This document shows, piece after piece, positions 34,218-44,955 of a stretch of DNA of 64,000 bases. The stretch spans positions 2,852,001 to 2,916,000 of the forward strand of contig JAALGY010000015.1 in NCBI GenBank assembly GCA_032358165.1, read 5' to 3'. The translations under genes were made by a program, and so were the position numbers. Origin of the DNA: Diplosphaera chodatii. Its lineage: Eukaryota > Chlorophyta > Trebouxiophyceae > Prasiolales > Stichococcaceae. Position 1 is the stretch's first letter. Every line of letters starts with the position of its first letter. The notes beneath the pieces are model-generated. The model was not told the origin of the DNA. It ran no database searches and worked only from the letters and a program-made list of their open reading frames with translations.

Positions 34218-37200
34218 ATGGCTCATGATGCGCGGCACTTTCGCAACGACCTGGACGACACAGCTGCACCAGATGGCGAGGCGCTGCGTGCAGCGCTCTC
34301 GGAAGCAGTCTACAGCGCCTTGAAGGTGTGATGAGAGCAACTTCTTGGCACAATTTCACACTGTTTCGCTTTGCTCCTGCATGATTGCAGGGATCCCTGA
34401 CCAGTGGTCATGCTCCAGATGCGACGCCGCCATGGGAGCATGGTCATAGGTCTGCAAATCTGCGGTTGTATCCTGCAGGTGATCGAGCGGGACCTTGATG
34501 TGGGGCTACATGGCGGCAGCGTGTACGTGGGGCGTGCCGGCGTGGCGCTGACGTACCTGCGGCTGGCGCGGGCCCTGCGGCGCGGCACCATGGCACCGCC
34601 GTCAGACGCCGGCAGCATCTCGACCACCGCTGAGGCGCGTACATATCAAATCAGGATTAGATCCCTGCCGTGTACACATCAGATGCGCAACCGTTGGGAT
34701 GGACTCGCATGCAGCAGGTAGCTGCGCTGCGGCAGTACTGTGTCATTGCAGCACCTGCCCTGCGGGTGGTCAGCTGCCCAATTCAAGGCGTGGGTATGGA
34801 GTGCTGCTCGACTGCAACCTGAGCTACATGCCAAACACTAAGCTCGAGAGCATACAGAGCCGCGCATCAAGCTCTGCATCGTACCCATACCTCCCTCTGT
34901 GGGAACAATGCTCAGCGGTCCTGCCGTTGGAGCAATGCCACATGGTCCTCATGATTATGGCATGGCTCAAAGTGGACATGACCGTTGAGCGCTATGTGCA
35001 CTTGCTCCTGCCAGCACTAGCATTGCAGAAGTGGAGTGAATGAGGCTACACAAAATGAACCGCACTCACAAGCATGCACTGCACCCACGTTCAGGTGCAG
35101 AAGCGCTGCAGCGCACTCCGCCACACGCCAGCAGCGCATGAAGAGGCGCTGTGTTGAGGCGCACCCGCTCGTGCTTCCCAGCAGCCTGGTGCTGCAAAAG
35201 TCGTTTTGGCTCAGCATTATCTCAAACAAATGCAGGCTGCCCTGCGACGTGGCCTCCTGCACGCGGAGGGCGCTGTGGCGGCGCTGCCGCCGCCAGGGGC
35301 ACGTCACGGTAGGCCTGAGAAAAATGGGACCCATACGTGCACCCCACTGAAGACTGCCCTGCGCCCACCAGGGGAAGTCCTATGCTCTGCGCTGTATTAG
35401 ATGCCCTTCGACCGTCTGGGAGGCATGGACATTCCTGTTGTGCATTCTCATTTCATCTCAGTCAGGTACAGGGCGGGTGTCCTTTCTGGAGGGGCGCCCC
35501 GGGGCGTTGGCGGTCTACGCCGAGCTGTTGGAGGCGGCGGGGCGGCAGCAGGAAGCAGATGCCGCCGTGCAGGTGAGGTGATCACTTGGCTTCGCAACCA
35601 AGCGTGCACATCCAGGAATCATTCAAAGTGCAGCACTGCCGAGCAACAGGTGGCAACCATGCGCTGAGACTGCAGTCCACTCAAGCTAGAGCCAACTCTG
35701 ATGTAGTCTGCTGCACTAGCAATAGATGTGTGTTAGCAGTAGATGTATGTTGCGTTGACAAGCCCCACGGCCATCGAATGTGTGCGGTTACACCTAGTTG
35801 GGTTGCCGGCCAGCTGTGCATGCAGCCCTGCGGTGTATGTCGGTCATATTGTATGCAGCTCCTGTGTGCATTCTCATCAGCATCAAACTGGAGCAAGAGC
35901 TGGCTGCAGGCATGCTGACATTCGCTAGGTGTCTTGTATGCCAAGCGTGCTGCCTGCTCAGGGACTTAGCACCAAAAATCCGTGCCACCACCACAACAAC
36001 GTTTTCCTGCCCTCAAAGCTGGCCAGCCTCGACCCAGCTGCACATCTACCAGACCGGCTGCTGCCTGCACTGCCGTCATCAGGCAGGCGTTTGAAACCCT
36101 TCATCCGTTCTGCATGCAGGAGCTGCTCAGCTATGAGCCAGCAATCGCAGCGCTGGACCCTCAGGAGAACGAGTTGCTGTACGGTCGCGCGGGCTACCTG
36201 TACGCCCTGCTGTACGCGCAGCATGCCATCAGTAACGCGTCAAGGGGCGGAACCAGCGCGCAGCTGGCGGCTGCTGCCGGGCGCATCGCAGTGCAGATCG
36301 TGGAAACAGGTACAGAAACAATACTCGCATGCTTCTTTGCATGTTCCACTGTCAACTGCATGATGTGTTGTGGTCAACTGTAGGAAGAGCTGCACCCCAG
36401 GATGGCACTGCATGTTTCCTTTCACCAATCGCGCTGCATGGGGTACACTGCCGCAAGAGCAGTGCACACTCCTGTCATGGGGTGCCCTCTCTGAGCACTG
36501 GTATCCTCTTGCGGCATGGAAGCTGCCTGCGGATGCCCACCTTGTACACCTTCATGAGGTTCACAAAAACGTCATATCGCATTATCAGGTACTGGGCTGT
36601 GTTTCCAGCACTGGATCTGAAACTTAGTCACCATCCTGCAGGCAAGCGCAATGTGAAAGTGCCCAGCACACCATCGTCATATGGCCTGATGTACTGCTGG
36701 CACGGTGAGTTCCTCTAGCGCCGCCAACCGTGCAACACTTGGAACTCTTGAGGATCAGTTGGTCTGCCAAACAATAGCACAATCAGAGGTAGCACCATGC
36801 CGGCTGACAGCATGCATCCTGTGCATATCATTCATGGGATGGATGTTAGCTGTCCATGTGGTGCTGCATAGCATGTGGTGCTGCAATCAGACGGACGTTC
36901 TTTTGTATTGGTGCTGCTGGAGCAGCACCAATATGAAGGGGCGGCCATCGATTGCAGCACAGCGTAGACCGCAACGATTGTTGTAAATGATGCAGCTCAG
37001 CTCTCCGCTTGCATGGAGTATTGCTTGGATTTATATAATTCAGCACTGCTACCTTCTCTTTGTGCGCAGACCCTCTAGCTCCACAGCAGTTAGCTCTAGT
37101 CAGCTAAGTGGTAGGTGTGTATGTGTACAGGAAAGTGGTACCTGGGTGCTGCGCATGGCAGCGTCGGCGTCCTACAGGCGTTGCTGCTCTTCCTGGACGC

Positions 37201-39537
37201 CTGCGGCACTGGACACGACCAGGAGGCAGGTGAAGTTCATGCTGCATCTTCTTGGCCTGCTCTGCCTCTTACGCCACCCTGGTGCCTGGGCAGCCACGCG
37301 TGAAGCCTCCTTGTTTCTGAGTCCAGGCTTGTCGGGACTCTCATGTTCGTCCTGATGATGCAGGATCCTCTGTTCACATGGTTCTCATATCTATCATGAA
37401 GCTGTGGTGTCATCTTATAGCGGCAATTTTGGTGCGTTCAAGCAAATGCATGACTGCTGTGCAGCAGCGTCTCGCGGTGGTGATGGCGGCAGCAAAACCG
37501 AACCGACCGCTGTGCCCACCACGCAGCAGCAGGAGCTCGCAGCCGTCGTGGCGACGGCCGTGGACGGCCTGCTGCAGCTGGCGCTGCCCAGCGGCAACCT
37601 GCGCTCCTCCCTCGGCAGCGACGGCGACAGGCGAGGCTGCAGGGCCTGCTCCTGTTGCATGTGTCGCCAGCCTGAGGTCCACAGCTCATTGGCATTTGCA
37701 GACCCTTCGCCTGACGCACCCCGGCGCTGGCACCCTCATCACCAGACACCCGCACAGGGGGGGGCCCTGCGCTGGAAGTGGTCTTCGATTGGTCTGCAGC
37801 ACTTTTGGCAGGCATCGCCAGTGTAACCTGCAGTGAACAACAGACAAACGTGCAAGCCGTGCTCCCTGGCAGCAGTGTACTCTCGTCTGTGGGGTCTCAC
37901 CAGATGCAAGTATACTGCATAGCTGTGTTTCAAATTGGTTGTGAGCAGCAACTAAACCCTACAAGGCGGTGTCAAGTAGAGGAATCTTCTTATCACTCTG
38001 TTCGCGCACAACAGCAAGTCTGCTGCACCTGGTCCACATAGTTGGTATGCATGCAGGCTGGTGCACTGGTGCCATGGCGCTACGGGGCTGGTGCCGCTGC
38101 TGGCGACGGCGCAGCGCGTGCTGGGGCCCAGGCCTGAGTGGCAGGCGGCCGCCGATCGTGCCGCAGACGTTGTCTGGCAGCGCGGCCTGCTGCTCAAGGT
38201 GACTCTTGCAGCTGATGCTGAATGTGCATTGAGTTCTTCAGCCAACAGCGAAACCTGGCTCCTGCTGGCTCGGGCCAGGCAATGGTCAGCACACCCTGTA
38301 GTTACCCAAAGGATTGACTCTCAGGTCAAGACACGTAGAGTCCTGCACTGCATGTGTGCTTTGTGCGCCGTGTGGGATCACCAAGCTGACGAGCGACATG
38401 CAGTTGTGATGGCGCAGCTGCCTCAAGTCGATGGTCGCTTTGGCAGTGCCATGGCCAAGCTGCTCGTCAATAGAAGTGATACAATGCAAGCGCAGCAAGT
38501 GACATGCCACATTGTCCACGGGGTCACGCACAGTGCAGTGCCAACAAGGACTGCCTCCAGGATCATGCTGGAGAACGGCCTTGGTTCAGCGTTTCAGATG
38601 TGCTGAAGTCTTGCATCTGCCGGTGCCTACTCTGCAGGGTGGGACACGATGCAGGAAGGGTCCAGAACGTTTCTACAGCCCCGCAAGTCTCGTCACCAGG
38701 CATTCTGCCGAGCATTCTGTTGTGTGCACTACAGGGTGTGGGCCTGTGCCACGGCATCTCCGGCAGCGGCTACGCGCTGCTGTCGCACGCCAGGGCGGCA
38801 GGCGATGAGCGGCAGCTGCGGCGGGCGACGCAGTTTGCGCACTTCGCGGCGCAGCACTGGCAGGAGCTGTACGCCGTGCCCGATGCGCCAGCCTCGCTGT
38901 TCGAGGTGAGTTTGAGTTCCCACTTCGATGGTGTGGCGCAGCAGTTGCACGGGACACCGGCAATCTAGCCTGGACTGATGCACTGGCCTCCCATGGTATC
39001 AGCATCGCTTGCTGAACGGAAGCAGTTTCCGCAATTGGCACTGGGCAGTCCCAGATCGTGGAGCTGCATTGTGATCTACCCAGCAGTGGCCACAGCTGTG
39101 TTGCGTGACAGATGCACATGCACGCCGTGCATCTGTTGCCCACCAGGTTATGGGAACTGCTGGCACCTCTGCACCTACACTGTTGCCACACCCCAATATA
39201 CATTAGAAGCCCAGAAGCGCATGTGCTGTACTTGACCTGTTACGCCTGCTTCTGGTGGGCTGGGCTCTGGATAGACTGCCTTCTCAACAAGCTATGCCAC
39301 ATGTCAGTGTGCAGCCATACAAAGGCACAGGAGCTGTGCTTATAGTTATTAGACTGCAGCGTCTTTGCATGACACAGGACGTGCTGGGGCAGATGGTACC
39401 AAAGAGTACTGTATGCTGTACCTGCAAATCTCTCGAGAGCTGCAGCATGTCTGCTATAGGGCCTGGCGGGAGCGGTGTGCTTCTGGCTGGACGCGTTGGA
39501 CCCTCAGCATGCCGTGTTCCCCGGCTATGAGTTGTAG
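34218..39537 (+). CDS. LanC-like protein (LANCL/GCL type)
   Basis: Exons: 34218-34325, 34479-34634, 35215-35308, 35472-35572, 36120-36309, 36642-36704, 37131-37229, 37465-37630, 38057-38198, 38735-38905, 39460-39537 (455 residues; sums to a whole number of codons). The seven-fold GxxG repeats of the lanthionine-synthetase-C-like barrel are visible: GGSVYVGRAGVAL, FLEGRPGALAVYAE, LLYGRAGYLYALLY, YLGAAHGSVGVLQ, LVHWCHGATGLV, VGLCHGISGSGYALL, SLFEGLAGAVCFWLD. The zinc ligands are Cys of WCHG (about 331) and Cys-His of LCHG (378-379). Family members bind zinc and glutathione, and mammalian ones add glutathione to dehydrated residues in damaged proteins. It is probably soluble. Intron 8 is GC-AG (CAG|GCGAGG) with no GT alternative. 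Intron 2 also looks GC-AG (GAG|GCGCGT) but this junction is the least certain. Confidence 0.9.
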
Positions 39538-40771
39538 GTAGTTGCTGGCATACAGTAGTGTTACACTGCTGTTGCTGACCATCAAAGCTATCACGAGCTT
39601 TGTCTAGCAGCATTGCACCCTCAGTTCAAGCTTTTCTGCGTCAGTATGTCATCCTGGGCACCTCATTCTCGAGCCTCACATGTGCAGGTGCTACTCCAAG
39701 CCTAGAAGAGAGACGCCTGCAGCAGCTGGCGCGCCGAGCGCATCCGCAACTACCGCCCATAAGTGGACCTTCAGCAACAGCAGCGTGCCAAGAGCCGCTG
39801 CAGCGCTCATGCAGCCGCAGACCAGCGCGGCAGAGGGCACAGCGAGGCGCCGGGCTGTCTGGTCAACCGCCTCCAGCTCACACTGCGGAAGATGGACTCG
39901 GCATGGGTTGCTGCGCCGTGGGAGGATGGTCCTGAGCGCTGGATGCAGCATCCCTTCCCGCATCCGCAGCCTGTCCGCAACGCAGGGGCAGCGGCTGGGT
40001 ATGAGGGCCTTGTGATCGTGCCAGCAGGGCAGCATCGTGTACCTTCAACCGGCGCATACAGACCTATCATAGCTGCCGCAGTGTGCTTTGGTTTGAAGTG
40101 TGACGAGGAAGTTGTGCTGCACCTAGGACGGAAGACTAAGACAGGGAAAAGGTGCAAGCTAGAACGGGGATGCGGCAAGCATTATATCACATCAGGAATC
40201 ATCATTTTGCTGTGATTTGGGCATGAGCGGGGTCATGGAAACTGGTCATAAAGGTTTTCATTCTGTGCTGTCTACGTTTACGTTAAGCCTCTTCTGTGAC
40301 GGGAATGTGCAGTAACACTACTGTAATCGTTCATGATGGCAAGATACCTATATGCTGGGCCACTCAATCGGTACACAGACTTGGGCAATGCCCACACACT
40401 TATGACTTGGACCTGAGGCTCATCCAAAAGACTGTGGCAGTATTTCTGTTCTGTTCACGCTGTCGACAGAGGTGCCCCTTCAGTGCTCAGATATGATCTG
40501 GAAACCTAAACCTGTCGCTGCCCGGAGCACAATGCAGGGCGGCGCTGCCAGCAAGTCTCAGGTTTTGCTCGATATCAATGATCAGCACACCACTGACACC
40601 GACTGCCTACTTGGAGCGCAGTCGTTAGCTGCTATTTGTGCTGCCAGCTGCTCCAATACTGCAAGTCTCTGCTGCCTGGGTCCGATCTCACTTGCCGCAG
40701 CATCACCCTGCTGCAGGGCCAGCTGAGCAGTCGCCTCCTAGTGTGCTGCCCAGCGCAGCGGCATTCCCTGC
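39538..40771. other. 1.2-kb intergenic region with one unexplained ORF
   Basis: Lies between the LanC-like stop (+) and the stop of family copy D (-). Frame +1 is open from 39763 to 40215 (150 codons), with a plausible-looking stretch containing VNRLQLTLRKMDSAW and PWEDGPERWMQH. I recognise no family, and the antisense strand is also open for part of it. It may be a small gene or part of a long 3' region. Confidence 0.3.
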
Positions 40772-43700
40772 TCACTCCTTGACGCCAGGCACCTCCGTCT
40801 CAGGGTGCTCCGCGTTCATCCATGCCTCCATGTCGGTGACAGCATCATACTCGCGCAGCTTCTCGTATAGCGCAGCCACCCTGCAGCGAGAAGGCTCACC
40901 ATGTCAAAACTTGCACTTGGGATGGCGGCTAATCAGCGCTGCATCATGCACAGCACGCGAGAAGTCCAGATATACGGACTGCATCGTGGCACACATAAGA
41001 CAGCCCTCACTTGCGGGGGATGTCTTGCAGGCGCCAGTCTCTGTTTGAAAACAGCGCCGCCACCCTGTTGGGGTGCTTCTTGACGTAGCGTGCCCATCTC
41101 TCCATGCGCTCGCGCTGGGCTTTGGCGCGGGCCTGCCGCTCGTTGCCGGGCCCATACAGCATCAGGTCCTCCTCACGGTCTGCGGAAGTCACGGCATGTC
41201 TGGTGTCAGCTCCCGGGCGCTGTGCTGTCTGGTGTCAGCACCCGGGCGCTGTGCAAGGCACGCATCTGCAACTGACGCAGTGTCGCCCTGCACTGCGCCA
41301 TCGTGTTGCTTGCTGAGTAAGCACCGCCCATCAGCGACAATTTGGACACTGTTGTGATCCACTGCTTAGCTGCACTCGCTTCGATTGGTTCATGCAAACC
41401 TGGCCAAAAACGCTTGACGAGTGGGAGAGGCTCAGCTCCATACAGGTGTGCAGTCAGCTCGCACCAATGCAGACTGTTGGTCGACCTCACCTATGATTGC
41501 GCGGTTCACCCTGGACCCCAGGAAGGCGTCTGCATGCCCCTCCATCTAGAAAAACAACAAATAAAGGTGCATTGAGTGACTCAAAGGGCGCTCGGTTCAG
41601 GCAGGTGCATCAAAACCTGCCAAGCAGCTGAACACTTCGGCCCGATTTGCACTAAGCCACATGAGCAACTGACTCCCAGGCGCAGTCAGTCACCAGCCAC
41701 CACTGGATGCAACCATTGCAGCTGGTGACTGCTCTGGTGAGCGTATGGCCTGCCGCTGCCGCTGCCGCTGCAATTCTTCTTGACAGCCATTTTGCAAACC
41801 CTTTGCAAGCACTTTGATGCAGGCTGGAACGCATCTGTGCTTCTGTGTGCGGGTACATGACAGTGTCCCACCATGTGCAGCTTGATCTTCAGCCCGGCAA
41901 TCTCGCGGGACAGCCGTTCACGCTCCTGGTGCCCAGCAGTCAGCTTGTGCAGGGTAGCTCGAAATGTTGCCTCAGCTTGCGCCCTGTCCGTCGTGGCCAG
42001 CAGCATAGCATCCTTGATCTGCAGGCAGCAGGAGAACAAACTGACGTTCGGTACTGATGTGCACAGGTGCGTTGCGTGTGGTCTGGTGGGGCCTGCATAT
42101 CGTCATGTGGGTTCCTGACAACAGCAAATTGCTCATGTCCACATCTCTTGCTGACACAGAATGATCCTCACCGCCTCGTTCACTGACTCGTAGATGTCAG
42201 CCGGTTCGTCCTCCGGTACACCAGCAGGGTCTGCCAGTGGCTCAAAGTGCTTGTCAGGATCACGCAGGCTTTCGTACAACGATGCTATCCTGCGGCGCAT
42301 CAGCAGCTGTCACATGGTCAACTGGTGGTGACTATGAGCACAGTTGCCAGCTGCTGGTAGCCGCCAGCTGTTGCACCAAGTCAGCCACCCCAAGGGCGCA
42401 TCCTCATTGAGGAGCAGCTGCCCCAGAGGTCGATGAGTGCATGGTGGCACCAGCTTGCAAAGAATCATGGAGGAGAGCGCTTACTCGCGGGGAATGTGAG
42501 CAGGCTGCCAGTCGTGGACTATGTTTTGCAGGAAGTCCGCCGCCAGTTCGGGCTCCTCTTCCATCCAGCGAGCCCATTTCTCTGTGCGAGCGCGCATCGC
42601 GTCCTCACGCGCCTGCTTTCTGTTGCCTTCACCGTACGGCATGGTGTCCTCCGCGCGATCTGCAGATAGGACGTTTCATTGCAGCGCGGCCTCATGTCAG
42701 CAGCACACAGCTCTGCACTACTGTCTGTATGATCGACACCTCTCAAACACTGCTGCAGTGCATGAGCATGCGTGCCAAGAAGCAGTGCATGCAGAGGCTG
42801 CAAGCTATCTGTTGCAACCTCGTGTGTCCCAGCACAATGGGTGAGAAGATCAACCTGCACGCGGATCTGCAACCTGACATCGTACATGTGGGATAGTCAT
42901 TTGCTTCGCACCCAGAACAGCGCGGCACGCAACGCTGCTGAGGTATGCCTTCGTCTCCTGCTGTGCCTGCACACCGAAAGTGGCAGCCCTTGTTTGTGCA
43001 TTGCTACCAAGCAGTCAGCACATGTAATGCAACCCGTCCCGGGGGAGATGTATGCCAGCATTACTGGACTGCTGCGCCTGGTCTATGCAGCTGTTAAGCT
43101 GCATAGTGACGAAGCAGCAGGTGTAAATGGATGTTTACAGCTGTCTTGCATCTGACCAGGCCAGGCTTCCATGGCTATGTCGGTTGCGCAACAGCCCTAT
43201 TAGGCTGCATCAGTGTCCTCGGCACCTGCTCTTGTGTGTCTGCACAAGTAGTGGCTCACCATCTCACTGCTCTCCACGATCTTGTCAAGCGCTGCACGGG
43301 TCTGTCGGTCCAGCTCCTGCTGCTTGGTGGCTGCCTCCTTGTGTGAGGCTTCCACATCCCGCAGCTTGCTCTCAGCTTGCTGCTTGTCGGTCGCTGCCAG
43401 CAGCAGCGCGTCCTTGATCTGCGTGCAGAGGAGGGGTTTTCACCGTTGCTGCCATGTTCCAACAAACCTGCGAGGTTTGCTTGACCCGCAATTCGCGTCA
43501 TCCCATGAACTGCCTGTCTGTGTGCATGATTGATGGGGAATGCAGCATATGTACATGCCCAGCATGCCTAGCATGACCAGCGCACAGCGCGCGCTTGTCA
43601 CGAAGTGTGTGTTATGGTTGCTCAGGTGAGGCTACATGCGTATGGAAGCTCTGTACATACCGCAGTCATGGCCTTGGCGTCCAGCAGGAAGCTGTCGGAG

Positions 43701-44351
43701 GCGCTCCTGTGCGTTAGCAGCTCAGCAATCTGCTCCGACAGCCCCAGCTCCAGCAAGGTCTCCTGCATGTCACACACGCTTGCATCGTGCATGTCCAAAT
43801 GCGCAGTAACGGTCTACCATGCAGCAGAGACGCATCTGCAGCATAGGACCTAGTCTTGCCGCATGCAACAGCATGCAGGCGGAACCTTGCGAATCAAGGC
43901 TGCCATTTGTGCACTTGTGGCACATGACAAACGTGCACTCACACAGCCATAGCAGCATGTGCAACATCTGTGCATGCGCAGTGGCGGCATGCCACTTTAT
44001 GACAAATGGTGGTAGCAGGTGCGCATGAGTGCTACCCTACGTAGATCCAGATAGACTGGAAACGTCCAGCGACCCTTCCTGCTCGCCATGCGCATGCACG
44101 CAGTTGCAGCAACGGCGGCTTGCCTTGTAAGGTACTGGTGGTGGTGTCCCATTGGTCTGCAGGCTTTCGCCTTCCACCGAGCTGCCGACGGTTGTTGCTG
44201 CCTGTCGGCTGCTATATGAGTCGGAGCGCAGGCTTCGCGAGCCATAGCTGGGCAGCTGTGCCCTGCCAATCACAGCGGCGAGCTGCTGTCGGACGGCTGC
44301 TGATGTCAGGACAGGCCGGGCTAAGCCCCGAGCCAGCGCGTTGGGCAGCAT
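40772..44351 (-). CDS. Family copy D: modular organelle-targeted coiled-coil protein, 3' half duplicated
   Basis: Minus-strand exons: 44351-44124, 43762-43661, 43418-43260, 42957-42912, 42659-42485, 42289-42172, 42018-41872, 41545-41491, 41179-41011, 40880-40772 (435 residues, phases agree). I do not recognise the family. Order: targeting-like start MLPNALARGLARPVL; LELGLSEQIAELL module; coiled coil IKDALLLAATDKQQAE; short CRAVL exon; module DRAEDTMPYGEGN...WARWMEEEPE...HIPRE; IASLYESLRDP. Then instead of stopping it runs in frame into a second coiled coil (IKDAMLLATTDRAQAE), VNRAII, DREEDLMLYGPGN...QDIPRK and VAALYEKLREY, and ends. So exons 3-6 are duplicated as 7-10. Intron 1 is GC-AG (AAG|GCAAGC). 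An upstream in-frame ATG at 44426 exists; 44351 was chosen because the M-L-x-x-A start is shared by the paralogues. Confidence 0.8.
41198..41255. repeat. Two 29-base tandem repeats in an intron
   Basis: Two near-identical units (41198-41226 and 41227-41255), each containing GTCTGGTGTCAGC and CCCGGGCGCTGTGC. They lie just upstream (in gene sense) of the penultimate exon of copy D. Confidence 0.7.
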
Positions 44352-44955
44352 GCTGCTGGGTGAGCGTGCTGCTGATGGCACAGAGGGTAGGAAGAGATGG
44401 TTTGACGCCAGCGGCGGCGTCATCATGCTGTGCGTGAACTGCTGATGAGAACCCCAATGGAACCTCGCAATGAGGAAGGTGCATGCGGAAGCAGATCCTC
44501 GATGCCGCCGTTTTACTTCTCGACGTCACATTGCTGCGGCTGCTGTTGCTGATAGCAGGACAGCCTCCAAGGTGCGTTATGTGAGTAGACAGTAGAGAAT
44601 GATGCACATGCATGATGCATGTTATTTGTACATCGATCTGCGATTGATTGCGTGTGCGCACGGAGCTATCTATCACCGACTGAACTATTACCCTCGCTTT
44701 GCAACACTACATTCGATGTTGCCTGATGCCGGCTCTGTGACATGTCACTTGTAAATGCCCTGCCCTCGTTACTCCTGTCCTTCACTGCAAACGCAGCTTA
44801 CCTGCATCCTGCCTTGAATCATGCCTTATGTCACTCTACAAACGCTGGCGAGCTACGGCCCCGTGCCTTCACTGCCGCCCTGTGTCATCGGCATGCCAGC
44901 GGCGGGCTCCCTTGGCGCCATGAACGTTTTGGGACATTCTGTTGTGGCTGCATTA
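44352..44955. other. Spacer between family copies D and C
   Basis: About 0.6 kb; it contains the 5' region of copy D and the 3' end of copy C. No coding exon seen apart from a possible N-terminal extension of copy D to ATG 44426. Confidence 0.4.

Noticed and set aside
42172..42289. End of copy D as a separate gene followed by a truncated fifth family copy
   Set aside because: There is no stop in the exon, its donor is in phase 0 with the next coiled-coil exon, and the second half has no targeting exon of its own.
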